A DNA stretch of 64,000 nt from Pseudoflavonifractor capillosus (GTDB lineage Bacteria; Bacillota; Clostridia; Oscillospirales; Oscillospiraceae). Under the pieces are notes generated by a model. It worked only from the letters and a program-made list of their open reading frames with translations. It was not told the origin of the DNA and searched no databases. The DNA is taken from assembly GCF_016899775.1 (NCBI RefSeq), contig NZ_JACJJE010000005.1:1-64000 (forward strand), given 5' to 3'. The stretch's first letter is position 1. Each line of letters begins with the position of its first letter. Positions 33,735 through 42,510 of the stretch are shown here, piece by piece. A program made the translations under genes and the position numbers.

Positions 33735-34649
33735 ATGAAGCGAAAATATGAGCTCAATATCTACGCCCCTTTTCATTACGAGGATTTACAGGACCATTTC
33801 AATCGCATGGCCGCGAAGGGATGGGGGTTGGAGTCCCTGGGAAACTATTTTTTCACATATCAAAAGCTGGAGGGTACGATCCCCGTGAGCTATGCCCTGG
33901 CCTTTCACCCCCAAGTGGGTTGGCTGGACCCCTTGCCCTCCGCGGGGCAGGAGATCTACCATGACTATTGCCGCTATGTGGGCTGGGAGCTGATAGGCAC
34001 TTGGTCCAAATTTCCTCAGATCCAGGTGTATGCCTCCTCAAAACTATATCCCGTCCCCATTCAGACCGACTTGTCTACCCAGTGGCGGGTGCTGACCCGC
34101 TGGATGGAGGACAAGTACGTGAAGCCAGTCCGGACTGAGACCGCCCTCTGCAGCATTTTTGCTCTGTTGGGCCTTCTAATCTTCGGGGCCTACCTGTTCC
34201 TCGTCCCGTCAACCCCAGTGATCAGCGGCCTGCTGGCCGGTATGATTGCCATGCTGCTTGCCCTGCTTCTCCATCAGTTTATTGTTTTGGTAGATGCCCA
34301 GCGGTGGCTCCAGGAGGCCCGGCAGGCGGCAGAGGAGGGACGGCCCGGACCGGCGGGGCGGATGTCACGGGCCTGGCTGTTGTCCCTGGGCCTGGCCGCC
34401 GTGGGGATCGCCGCGGGACTGATTTCTCTCTTGCATACAGTCGGGACCTTCTATGGCGCGTGGACTGTGGTACGCACAATTTTTGTCTTCCTTCTGTTTT
34501 TGGGGCTGGGACTTCTGGGCGCCCGTATGCGGGCCCTGCTGCGGAGCAAGGGGACCTCAGCGGCAGGGAATAAGGTGATCTTCGCGGCGGCGGCGGTCAT
34601 TTTGGCTCTTCTGTATGTGTGGGTCAAGAACGCCATTCTTCCCTTTTAA
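33735..34649 (+). CDS. DUF2812 membrane protein, copy 3
   Basis: A 304-residue paralogue of copy 1 with the same layout: N-terminal DUF2812 domain (MKRKYELNIYAPFHYEDLQDHFNRMAAKGW, YASSKLYPVPIQTDLSTQW) and four hydrophobic helices in the C-terminal half. AAGGAGGAACCTCC precedes the ATG. Base composition is less GC-biased than in the surrounding genes, especially near the N-terminus, which suggests a separate history from copy 1. Confidence 0.85.
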   Translation: MKRKYELNIYAPFHYEDLQDHFNRMAAKGWGLESLGNYFFTYQKLEGTIPVSYALAFHPQVGWLDPLPSAGQEIYHDYCRYVGWELIGTWSKFPQIQVYASSKLYPVPIQTDLSTQWRVLTRWMEDKYVKPVRTETALCSIFALLGLLIFGAYLFLVPSTPVISGLLAGMIAMLLALLLHQFIVLVDAQRWLQEARQAAEEGRPGPAGRMSRAWLLSLGLAAVGIAAGLISLLHTVGTFYGAWTVVRTIFVFLLFLGLGLLGARMRALLRSKGTSAAGNKVIFAAAAVILALLYVWVKNAILPF

Positions 34650-34675
34650 AGCGTCTTTCCCAATCCAAACGGAAA

Positions 34676-34699
34676 CGGGACCGGCAGATGCCGGTCCCG
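34676..34699. terminator. Hairpin between DUF2812 and the histidine kinase 3' end
   Basis: A perfect 11-bp stem CGGGACCGGCA / TGCCGGTCCCG with a 2-nt loop between convergent units. T tracts are weak. Confidence 0.5.
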
Positions 34700-34711
34700 C
34701 GCTGTCTTGTA

Positions 34712-36742
34712 TCAGGAGGACTGGGGCAGGGTGACGATGGCCTTGAACAGGTCCCCGTCCACCACCAGCTCGAAGGTGCCCCCCTGGAGCTCGGTGAGGC
34801 TCTTGGCGATGGACAGCCCCAGGCCGGAGCCCTCGGTAGTGCGGGATTCCTCGCCCCGGACAAAGCGCTCCATCAGCCGCTCGGGCGGCACGTTCAGGGG
34901 GTCCCGGGAGACGTTTTTCACCGACAGGCTCACGCTCCCCTTTCCCCGGAAGATCTCAATATACACCCGGGTGCCCTCCAGGGCGTACTTGGCGCAGTTG
35001 GACAGCAGGTTGTCGATGACCCGCCACAGGTGGCGGCCGTCGGCGTACACGTAGCACTCCCCCTCGGGGACGGCGCGCACCACCGCCAGGTGCTTGCCCT
35101 CCAGCTTCTCCTCGTACTCCCCCAGGGCCTGGTCCAGCAGCTGGACCATCCCGATCTTCTCCCGGTTCACCGACAGGGCCCCCGTGGAGGCCTTGCTGGC
35201 CTCCACCAGGTCCTCGGTGAGCTTCTTGAGCCGCTGGGACTTCCGGTCCAGCACGTCGATGTACTGCCGGGCGGTGGGGTCGGTCTGCTCCGTGGTCTTC
35301 AGGAGGTTCACATAATTGATGATGGAGGTGAGGGGGGTCTTCAGGTCGTGGGATACGTTGGTGATGAGCTCCGCCTTGAAGCGCTCGCTCTTCATCTGCT
35401 CATTCACCGCCTGGGTCAGACCGCCGGAGATGTTGTTCAGGGCCTCGGCGTGGCGCTTCAGATCCCCGGGCAGGCGGGCCGTCTCGATCTGGTGGTTCAG
35501 GTTGCCGGCGGCAATGACCTCCGTCCCCTTGCGCACCCGCCAGAAGCAGGCGCTCCACCAGCACAGAAACGCCAGCACCGCCAGGTTGACCACCACTCCG
35601 GGCACCGGATACCAATAGTGGAGGGGCCACAGGTGGTCACAGGCGAAGATGGCGGCCAGATACAGGAAGAAACTCACCACCGCCTTCCAGGCCAGGGGCA
35701 GATCCCGGAAGAAGCCCGCAAGGCGGCGCGCCAGGAACATGACCACCCTGCACAGCAGGGTGGTCCGGGCCAGGGCCCGGGCCTTGATCCGGACCACCAG
35801 GGTCCGCAGGGCGGCCGCCATCAGAAGCACCCAGGCTCCCCCAGCCGCGGTACCCACGGCCAGCAGAACCGCAGTCATGGTCTGGTCCGCCTCTTCCATG
35901 GCCCAGACGGCCTCGGTTTTATACTGGGGGATCGCCAGAAACAGCAGCAGTGTTCCCACCGCCAAGGCGGCCAGCCACACCTCGCTGAATACCCGGTCCA
36001 CAGGGGAGAGGACGATCCCCTCCTGCCCGGGCCGGTGGCCCGCCGCCCACAGAAGGAACAGCAGCAGAAGGGCCGCCGCCCCCAGGAACACCAGGGCCAG
36101 CCCCCCGTACAGGGGACCGTTGGCGGCGTATCCGTCGCACAGGGTCAGCAGGCTGCGGAATTCATCCTGGACCACCATCAGTTCCGGCTTGAGCACGCCG
36201 TAGCGCAGGATGGCGTTGCTTTGGCTGTCCTCCGACGGTACCGGAGCGCCAGCGCTGTAAGAGGCAGTCATGGAGGCAGTCCACGGTTCCGACTTGGCCG
36301 TAAAGTCCACCTGGCCGCTGTTGACCGTCAGCACCCCGTAGTAGACGCCGGTGACCTGAGTCTCAAAGGACTGGCTCGAGTCCTGGAGGTTGGTGTCCAG
36401 TACCTGGGCGCCGTCGGCGCTGAGGATCTGATAGCGGAAGTTGGTGCGCTCCGGCGACAGTGCCTCCCGGGTGGCCGCCAGCAGCGTCACCGTCTGCTCC
36501 CGCTCCACATAGTCCAGGCTTCCGCTGTCCAGATCGGTCTGGAGCTGCACATAGTCCTGCACCTGGTAGGTCCGCTGGTTCAAATTGGTGTCAAAGGCCC
36601 AGGTGGTGGTCCAGTCTCCAAATTGCGTATACCACAGGGCAAACAGAAACTGCTGTCCCAGCAGCAGGGCCGCGCACACCGCCGCCGCGAAGAGCGCCCA
36701 GGCGGCCGGCCGGAGGGTCCGATTGTCCCGCAGGCGTTTCAA
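34712..36742 (-). CDS. Sensor histidine kinase
   Basis: A 676-residue membrane kinase. An N-terminal helix (AAWALFAAAVCAALLLG) and an extracytoplasmic domain of about 170 residues are followed by a block of five or six helices (about 190-390). A HAMP-like linker leads to the dimerisation domain NVSHDLKTPLTSIINYV (phospho-acceptor His near 465) and the ATPase domain (RVIDNLLSNCAKYA, GSGLGLSIAKSL). The start is TTG, directly abutting the regulator's TGA. The multi-helix region resembles VanS/BceS-unlike kinases sensing envelope signals; ligand unknown. Confidence 0.93.
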   Translation of the reverse strand: MKRLRDNRTLRPAAWALFAAAVCAALLLGQQFLFALWYTQFGDWTTTWAFDTNLNQRTYQVQDYVQLQTDLDSGSLDYVEREQTVTLLAATREALSPERTNFRYQILSADGAQVLDTNLQDSSQSFETQVTGVYYGVLTVNSGQVDFTAKSEPWTASMTASYSAGAPVPSEDSQSNAILRYGVLKPELMVVQDEFRSLLTLCDGYAANGPLYGGLALVFLGAAALLLLFLLWAAGHRPGQEGIVLSPVDRVFSEVWLAALAVGTLLLFLAIPQYKTEAVWAMEEADQTMTAVLLAVGTAAGGAWVLLMAAALRTLVVRIKARALARTTLLCRVVMFLARRLAGFFRDLPLAWKAVVSFFLYLAAIFACDHLWPLHYWYPVPGVVVNLAVLAFLCWWSACFWRVRKGTEVIAAGNLNHQIETARLPGDLKRHAEALNNISGGLTQAVNEQMKSERFKAELITNVSHDLKTPLTSIINYVNLLKTTEQTDPTARQYIDVLDRKSQRLKKLTEDLVEASKASTGALSVNREKIGMVQLLDQALGEYEEKLEGKHLAVVRAVPEGECYVYADGRHLWRVIDNLLSNCAKYALEGTRVYIEIFRGKGSVSLSVKNVSRDPLNVPPERLMERFVRGEESRTTEGSGLGLSIAKSLTELQGGTFELVVDGDLFKAIVTLPQSS

Positions 36743-37438
36743 TCAGAGTCCCCCCTTGTCGATCTTGTACCCCAGGCCCCAGACCACCTTCAGATAGCGG
36801 GGGTCGGCGGGGTTGATCTCGATTTTCTCCCGCAGGTGGCGGATGTGGACGGCCACCGTGTTTTCCGAGCCGTAGGCCGGGTCGTTCCACACCTGCTCAT
36901 AGATCTGGGCGGAGGAGAACACCTGGCCGGGGTGGGTCATGAGCAGGCGAAGGATGTTGTACTCGATGGGGGTGAGGGCCACCGGCTCCCCGTCTACCGT
37001 CACCTGCTTGGCCGAGTCGTCCAGGGAGATAGGGCCCACGGTGAGCAGGCCGGGGCTCTTGTCCGCCCCGCCCAGAGAGGTGTACCGCCGCAGCTGACTC
37101 TTCACCCGGGCAATGACCTCCAGGGGGTTGAAGGGCTTGGTGATGTAGTCGTCCGCCCCGATGTTCAGCCCCAGGATCTTGTCCGAGTCCTCACTTTTGG
37201 CGGTGAGGAGGATGATGGGGATGTTGCTCCCCTCCCGCAGCTTGGCGGTGGCCCGGATGCCGTCCAGTTCAGGCATCATGATGTCCATGAGGATCAGGTG
37301 GACCTCGTTCTGTTCCACCGCCAGCAGGGCCTCCTTGCCGTTGTAGGCCCGCAGAGTCTTGTAGCCCTCGCTGGTGAGATAGATGTCCAGCGCGGAAACG
37401 ATGTCCTTGTCGTCGTCGCAGATCAGAATGGTATGCAT
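36743..37438 (-). CDS. OmpR/PhoB-family response regulator
   Basis: A 231-residue regulator. The receiver domain begins ILICDDDKDIVSALD, has phospho-acceptor Asp52 in LILMDIMMPELDG and Lys in LLTAKSEDSD. A winged-helix DNA-binding domain follows (VALTPIEYNILRLLMTHPGQVFS, VHIRHLREKIEINPADPRYLKVVWGLGYKI). It closely resembles VanR-type regulators. It is transcribed first, followed without a gap by its kinase. Confidence 0.95.
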   Translation of the reverse strand: MHTILICDDDKDIVSALDIYLTSEGYKTLRAYNGKEALLAVEQNEVHLILMDIMMPELDGIRATAKLREGSNIPIILLTAKSEDSDKILGLNIGADDYITKPFNPLEVIARVKSQLRRYTSLGGADKSPGLLTVGPISLDDSAKQVTVDGEPVALTPIEYNILRLLMTHPGQVFSSAQIYEQVWNDPAYGSENTVAVHIRHLREKIEINPADPRYLKVVWGLGYKIDKGGL

Positions 37439-37483
37439 GTCTCTCCCAGTCCTTTCCCCAAATCGTTCTGATGTGTTACGTTT

Positions 37484-37511
37484 AGCATAACACAGACTGT
37501 TTAAGATGCAA
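37484..37511 (-). promoter_or_regulatory. Promoter of the two-component operon
   Basis: On the minus strand, TTGCAT (37511-37506), a 16-bp spacer and TATGCT (37489-37484). It lies 45 nt before the regulator ATG. TTAAGAT words nearby could be a direct-repeat binding site. The stretch 37512-37721 has no gene. Confidence 0.6.
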
Positions 37512-37721
37512 GACGTAAAATCTTAAGAACCGATAAATTTTGCTTCTCCGCCGCGGATGAACTTCTGCCTGCCGCCCGGCGGAAAGGGGTGCCGCCCCCA
37601 GGAAAAATCCATTGCCTTTTTGTTGGTTTTCCGGTAAACTAGAAGGCAGAAAATGGTCCTGCCGCGCTCCGGCCCGGCGGGAGGGGAACGGTGCTTTGGA
37701 GATCCGGGAGGAGGGGCACGC

Positions 37722-39170
37722 ATGGAGGAATATCTGCAGCAGATTACCCGCCTGATGAACCTGAACGGCGAGGCCGTGGAGGGCATGATGGTGGTGAATA
37801 AGGACGGCATTGTGGAGTATTATAAGCCCGGAAATCCCTTCGGCAAGCTGCCGGAGGAGTTTGGGCGCAATGTGGTGGGGAACCACCTGCTCTCCGTCTA
37901 TACGGAGCTGTCCGAGGAGAACAGCACCGTGATGAATACCCTGCGCACGGGACAGATCACGGTGGGGGAGAAGCAGGTCCTGACCCATGAGGACCTCCAG
38001 ATCACCATGGTGACCACCACCTACCCTATTTTGAATCAGAAGGGGGAGATCCAGGGGGCGGTGGACATCGCCCAGATCCTGGACGTGCGCTCGCTGAAGG
38101 GGGCGGCACCTGCGTCGGCGGACCACTCGGTGCTGGACGACATCGTCACCCGGAACAAGGAGATGGCCAGGCTGAAGGCGGCCATCCGCACCATTGCGAA
38201 AAATGACTCGGCCACCCTCATCTATGGGGAGACCGGCACCGGCAAGGAGCTCTTTGCAGAGGCCCTCCACGCCCTCAGCGGCCGGAAAGACAAGCCCTTC
38301 CTGTCTCAGAACTGCGCCGCCATCCCGGAAAATCTGCTGGAGAGCATGTTCTTCGGCACCGAGCGGGGCGGGTTCACCGGGGCGGAGTCCAAAAAGGGCC
38401 TGTTCGAGCTGGCCGACGGGGGCACCCTGTTTCTGGACGAGATCAACTCCATGGACACCGCCATGCAGGCCAAGCTGCTCAAAGCCCTGGAGGAGCAGAA
38501 GGTGCGGCGCATCGGCGGCCGGGAGGACATTCATTTTGATGTGCGCATCGTGTGTGCCTCCAACGAGGACCCGGAGGCCCTTGTGGAGCAGGGGCGGCTG
38601 CGCTCGGACTTCTACTACCGCATCGGAGTGGTGCGCCTGCGCCTGCCCCCGCTGCGGGAGCGGCCGGAGGATATCCTGCCCCTGACGGAGCACTACATTC
38701 AATTTTTCAATCAGGCCATGCATAAGCAGATCCTGGGCCTGAGCCAGATGACCAAGGATCTGTTTCTCCGCTGGAGCTGGCCGGGCAACGTGCGGGAGCT
38801 GAAAAACACCATCGAAGGCGCCTTCAACCTGGAGAGCAGCGCCTACATCACCCTGGACTCCGTGCGGAACCTGCTGGAGAAGCTGGAGCACCAGGAGGAG
38901 GCGGCTCTGGCCGAGCCCGTCCCGGAGCTCCCGAAGCCGCTGGAGGCGGAACCCCTCTCCTTTGCCCAGATCCGAGAGCAGCTCCGCCGCGGACAGGTGG
39001 ACCTGAAAAAATTACTGGCGGAGTATGAGGCGGGGATCATCCGGGAGGCCCTCCATCAGACCCGGCGCCTCAATGCCGCTGCCGAGAAGCTCTCCATGTC
39101 CCCCCAAAAACTGCAGTACCGGATGGAGAAGCTGGGGCTGAAAGAAAATCAAAAAAATTTGATAAAGTAA
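37722..39170 (+). CDS. PAS-domain sigma-54-dependent transcriptional activator
   Basis: A 482-residue bacterial enhancer-binding protein. Residues 1-125 form a PAS-like sensor (GMMVVNKDGIVEYYKPGNPFGK, as in RocR/ArgR-type activators). The AAA+ domain (about 140-375) has Walker A GETGTGKE near 170, the sigma-54 contact loop as GGFTGA (usual form GAFTGA) and LFLDEINSM. A C-terminal Fis-like helix-turn-helix (LNAAAEKLSMSPQKLQYRMEKLGL) binds enhancers. GGGAGGAGGGG precedes the ATG. The matching -24/-12 promoter lies 220 bp downstream, so it very likely activates the amidohydrolase operon that follows. Confidence 0.94.
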   Translation: MEEYLQQITRLMNLNGEAVEGMMVVNKDGIVEYYKPGNPFGKLPEEFGRNVVGNHLLSVYTELSEENSTVMNTLRTGQITVGEKQVLTHEDLQITMVTTTYPILNQKGEIQGAVDIAQILDVRSLKGAAPASADHSVLDDIVTRNKEMARLKAAIRTIAKNDSATLIYGETGTGKELFAEALHALSGRKDKPFLSQNCAAIPENLLESMFFGTERGGFTGAESKKGLFELADGGTLFLDEINSMDTAMQAKLLKALEEQKVRRIGGREDIHFDVRIVCASNEDPEALVEQGRLRSDFYYRIGVVRLRLPPLRERPEDILPLTEHYIQFFNQAMHKQILGLSQMTKDLFLRWSWPGNVRELKNTIEGAFNLESSAYITLDSVRNLLEKLEHQEEAALAEPVPELPKPLEAEPLSFAQIREQLRRGQVDLKKLLAEYEAGIIREALHQTRRLNAAAEKLSMSPQKLQYRMEKLGLKENQKNLIK

Positions 39171-39202
39171 AAAATTTTTGATCCTCCATTCAAAAATTTT
39201 GA
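39149..39202 (+). promoter_or_regulatory. Candidate upstream activator sites of the sigma-54 regulator
   Basis: Three A/T dyads of similar shape, TCAAAAAAATTTGA (39149-39162), TAAAAAATTTTTGA (39168-39181) and TCAAAAATTTTGA (39190-39202), are spaced about two helical turns apart and lie about 190-240 bp before the -24/-12 promoter. A fourth look-alike sits at 39259. Position and repetition fit enhancer sites; the first overlaps the activator's 3' end. Confidence 0.55.
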
Positions 39203-39301
39203 CCAAACACTTTTCCATATTTTTCGTGGTGAGAATGGAACAGTTTCCCATGTGAATTTCCAAAAAAATTTGTAGGGACGGACAAAGGGACCGGAATTCC
39301 C

Positions 39302-39331
39302 TTGACAGGCCCGCATTGGAAACATTACACT
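39302..39331 (+). promoter_or_regulatory. Sigma-A-like promoter before a terminator
   Basis: TTGACA (39302-39307), an 18-bp spacer and TACACT (39326-39331). It would start a transcript that meets a strong terminator within about 10-45 nt. Confidence 0.45.
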
Positions 39332-39343
39332 GTGAAATGTGCG

Positions 39344-39383
39344 AAGGCGCCGGTCCCTGTTTTTGGGACCCGGCGCCTTTTTC
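39344..39383 (+). terminator. Terminator between the activator gene and the sigma-54 promoter
   Basis: A stem AAGGCGCCGGTCCC / GGGACC(C)GGCGCCTT with one bulge and a TTTTT tail insulates the sigma-54 operon from upstream transcription. Confidence 0.9.
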
Positions 39384-39390
39384 GATTTTT

Positions 39391-39407
39391 TTGGCATCGA
39401 ATTTGCT
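39391..39407 (+). promoter_or_regulatory. Sigma-54 (-24/-12) promoter
   Basis: TTGGCATCGAATTTGCT: GG at 39393-39394 and GC at 39405-39406 with exactly 10 bp between, matching the consensus TGGCAC-N5-TTGCW. It lies 37 bp before the amidohydrolase start. Confidence 0.9.
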
Positions 39408-39443
39408 GTAATGTACAATATGACAGAAAGGGGGCTGTGCTCT

Positions 39444-41060
39444 ATGCACGCAAATCGGAAAACTGCCTATATCAACGGAAAGATCTTCACCTCTGACCGG
39501 GAGAATCTCCACGCGGAGGCGATGACGGTGGAGAATGGCCGCATCACCTGGGTGGGCGCCCAGGCCGACCTGCCCGCCGGTCCCTATGATGAGACGGTGG
39601 ATCTCCAGGGCCGTCGGGTTCTCCCCGGGTTTGTGGACGCCCACGAGCATCCGGTGATGCTGGCGGACTTCAGCAAAAAGATTTCCAGCCTGCCGCCCAA
39701 GGTCAACTCCATCGAGGAGCTCAAGCAGGCCATCCGGGACGTGCGGGAGCAGCAGGGCCCCGGCAAGTGGATCGAGGGCTGGGGCTATGACGAGGGCAAG
39801 CTGGCGGAAAAGCGCTCCCCCACCCGCTACGATCTGGATGAGGGGTGCAGCGACTCCCCCGTGTCCATCATCCGCACCTGCGGCCACATCCGTTGTGTGA
39901 ACAGCAAGGCCCTGGAGATGGCGGGCATCACCAAGGACACCCCCGACCCCCAGGGCGGCCAGATTGACCGGGATGAGAACGGCGAGCCCACCGGCGTCCT
40001 CCGGGAGTCCGCCCGCAACCTGGTCACCCCCCTGATCCCCGAGACCACCGAGGAGCAGAAGGTGGACCTGGTGGTGGATCTGGGCAAGCTGCTCTCCTCC
40101 CAGGGCATCACTGCCACCTGCGACATGGGCAATCTGGACCCCTCGGACAGCTATGATACATACATGGCGGCCGTCAAGAAGGGGTTCTGCCAGAAGGTCG
40201 GCGTCTACTACATGTGGGAGTTCTTTGCCGACGACCCGAAGTTCCAGATCCCCGAGTCCCGCTTTGACCGCTCTCAGCAGATCTTTGCCGCCGGTCTGAA
40301 GCTCATCGGCGACGGCAGCGTCTCCGGCCGCACCGCCTGGATGAACGAGCCCTACCTGGACAGCGATGAGTGCGGCTTCCCCGTGTGCTCCGACGAGCTG
40401 ATGGAGAGCGCCATCGCCTACTGCAAGGAGCACCACTGCCAGCTGTCCATGCACGCCATGGGCGGCCACGCCATCGACCGCATCGTGGACCGGGTCTATC
40501 CGGAGGAGAAGTGGACCGAGGGCGATGTGCCCCACCTGCGCATGGAGCACTGGACCGAGCCCTCTGAGTCCGCCATCCGCAAGAGCGCCGAGAAGGGGCT
40601 GGCGGTGGCCACTCAGCCCATTTTCCTCTACGCGGAGATCGAGAGCTACCTGACCAACCTGGGCGTGGAGCGCATGAAGAAGACCTACCCCATCCAGGAC
40701 CTGCTGAAGGCGGGCGTGCCCTTCTGCTTCTCCACCGACGCCCCCGCCACCTCCTGGGCCGTGCCCTCCGATCCCTTCCCCTGCCTGAAGGGCGGCGTTA
40801 CCCGCACCGCCTGGGACGGCACCGACTGCGGCCCCGACAATCGGGTGGACATCGAGACCGCCATCCAGCTCTACACCCGGGAGGGCGCCCGTGTGGCCGG
40901 CATCCCGGAGATCGGTGAACTGAAGGCCGGTTATCACGCCGATTTCATTACCCTCAGTGAGGACATCCTCTCCGTAGACCCCATGAAGATCGACCAGGTC
41001 TATGTCACCGCCACCTATGTGGACGGCGAAAAGGTTTATGAAAGTGAGGCCAAATCATGA
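39444..41060 (+). CDS. YtcJ-like metal-dependent amidohydrolase
   Basis: A 538-residue Amidohydro_3 protein. A small beta-sandwich start (AYINGKIFTSDRENLHAEAMTVENGRITWVG) precedes the TIM barrel with metal motif GFVDAHEHPV near residue 65, later histidines in CGHIRC and SMHAMGGHAIDR, and the catalytic-type FSTDAPA. Related enzymes hydrolyse amide or carbamoyl bonds of diverse substrates. The ATG at 39444 has AAAGGGGG upstream. It is the first gene behind the sigma-54 promoter and overlaps brnQ as ATGA. Confidence 0.9.
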   Translation: MHANRKTAYINGKIFTSDRENLHAEAMTVENGRITWVGAQADLPAGPYDETVDLQGRRVLPGFVDAHEHPVMLADFSKKISSLPPKVNSIEELKQAIRDVREQQGPGKWIEGWGYDEGKLAEKRSPTRYDLDEGCSDSPVSIIRTCGHIRCVNSKALEMAGITKDTPDPQGGQIDRDENGEPTGVLRESARNLVTPLIPETTEEQKVDLVVDLGKLLSSQGITATCDMGNLDPSDSYDTYMAAVKKGFCQKVGVYYMWEFFADDPKFQIPESRFDRSQQIFAAGLKLIGDGSVSGRTAWMNEPYLDSDECGFPVCSDELMESAIAYCKEHHCQLSMHAMGGHAIDRIVDRVYPEEKWTEGDVPHLRMEHWTEPSESAIRKSAEKGLAVATQPIFLYAEIESYLTNLGVERMKKTYPIQDLLKAGVPFCFSTDAPATSWAVPSDPFPCLKGGVTRTAWDGTDCGPDNRVDIETAIQLYTREGARVAGIPEIGELKAGYHADFITLSEDILSVDPMKIDQVYVTATYVDGEKVYESEAKS

Positions 41061-42400
41061 AACAGAGCCGGACGAAAGATATTTTTGTACTGGGATTTGC
41101 CATGTTCGCCATCTTCTTCGGCGCCGGCAACCTGATCTTTCCCCCGTCCATCGGCATTAACACCGGCGAGGATGTCATCTTCGGAATCGCCGGCATGACG
41201 CTCACCGGAATCCTGTTCCCCATGCTGGCCATGTACGCCGTGGTCAATATGGGCACAGATTTCCACGACCTGTCCTACCACATCAACTCCTGGTGGCACC
41301 AGCTGTTCCGGGGCATCGGCCTGCTGATCGTCCTGTTCGGCACCATTCCCCGCTGCGGCGCAGTGGCGGCTGAGACCGGACTGCGGGGCATCGCCCCCGA
41401 CCTGCCCGACTGGGCCAATGTGGTATTCCTGGTGGCCTTCTTCGCCCTGTCCTACTTCTTTGCCAGCAACCGCTCCAAGGTAGTGGACATGATCGGTACC
41501 TACGCCACCCCCATCCTGCTCATTGCTCTGCTGATTATCGTGGTGATGGTGTTTGCCATCCCCATCGGTTCCCCCACCGGCGGAACAGTGGACAATGCTT
41601 TTTCCTACTCTATGCTCACCGCCTATAATACCGGCGACATTCCCACCGGCCTGATCTGTGCCGGCGTGTTCCTGGGCAGCGTGAAGGAAAAAGGCTACAC
41701 CCAGTACAAGGACCAGAAGGCTATTCTGGTGCGCTCCATTCTGGTCTCCCTCACCATCCTGTTCGTCGTTTACGGCGGCCTGTGCTGGCTGGGCGCCTGC
41801 GGCACTCCCTACTTTGCCCCCGATATGGACCAGACTGCGCTCCTCAACGGCTTGGTGGAGATGCTGGCCGGGCGGGTAAGCCTGGTGGTTCTGGCCATCG
41901 CCGTGATCTTCGCCTGCTTCACCACCGCCTCCGGCATGATTGCCACGGTCTCCGACTGGATCATTGACTGGACGAAGGGCAAGATCCCCTATCGGATCGT
42001 CGCCTTTGTGGTCACGCTGATCATTTTCCTGGTTGCCGCCACCGGCGTGAGCAACGTGCTGGTAATTTCCGGCCCGCTGTTCACCCTGATCTTCCCCATG
42101 TCTGTGGTGATGACCGTCCTGGGCGTGTGCAAGAAGTTCGTACCCAACGACGGCGCCTGGAAGGGCGCGGTCTACATGGCCACCCTGGTCAGCGTCTACG
42201 ACGCCTTTGTCACCGCCCGCTCCAGCGGCCTTGTCTCCATCAACACCGACGCCCTGGACAGCCTGATTGCCATGATCCCCCTGAGCGAGTATGGCTTTGA
42301 CTGGCTGATCCCCACCGTCATCGGCTTTATCGTGGGCGCCGTGATCTGGAAGGCTTTGGGCAAGGAGTCCAAGCCGGACGCCGCCCTTTCTTCTACCTGA
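41057..42400 (+). CDS. brnQ: Branched-chain amino acid transporter BrnQ (LIVCS family)
   Basis: A 447-residue Na+ (or H+)-coupled symporter for leucine, isoleucine and valine with about 12 helices. It opens with IFVLGFAMFAIFFGAGNLIFPPSIG and has PRCGAVAAETGLRGIAP, both strong family signatures. The start overlaps the amidohydrolase stop. A role in taking up branched-chain amino acids fits sigma-54/BkdR-type control of such pathways in Firmicutes. Confidence 0.93.
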   Translation: MKQSRTKDIFVLGFAMFAIFFGAGNLIFPPSIGINTGEDVIFGIAGMTLTGILFPMLAMYAVVNMGTDFHDLSYHINSWWHQLFRGIGLLIVLFGTIPRCGAVAAETGLRGIAPDLPDWANVVFLVAFFALSYFFASNRSKVVDMIGTYATPILLIALLIIVVMVFAIPIGSPTGGTVDNAFSYSMLTAYNTGDIPTGLICAGVFLGSVKEKGYTQYKDQKAILVRSILVSLTILFVVYGGLCWLGACGTPYFAPDMDQTALLNGLVEMLAGRVSLVVLAIAVIFACFTTASGMIATVSDWIIDWTKGKIPYRIVAFVVTLIIFLVAATGVSNVLVISGPLFTLIFPMSVVMTVLGVCKKFVPNDGAWKGAVYMATLVSVYDAFVTARSSGLVSINTDALDSLIAMIPLSEYGFDWLIPTVIGFIVGAVIWKALGKESKPDAALSST

Positions 42401-42418
42401 TCCCCATTTGTGCGGGCA

Positions 42419-42446
42419 CCCCCGTCCGGCATCTGCCGGGCGGGGG
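42419..42446 (+). repeat. Intercistronic hairpin
   Basis: Stem CCCCCG(T)CCGGCA / TGCCGG(G)CGGGGG with a 2-nt loop and no T run, between brnQ and the M20 gene. It may stabilise the upstream mRNA. Confidence 0.5.
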
Positions 42447-42510
42447 CGGTGCCGCACCTGCCGCATTTTTACAGCAAACCCAATGTAAGGGACGAAAGGA
42501 GAGAACAAAC

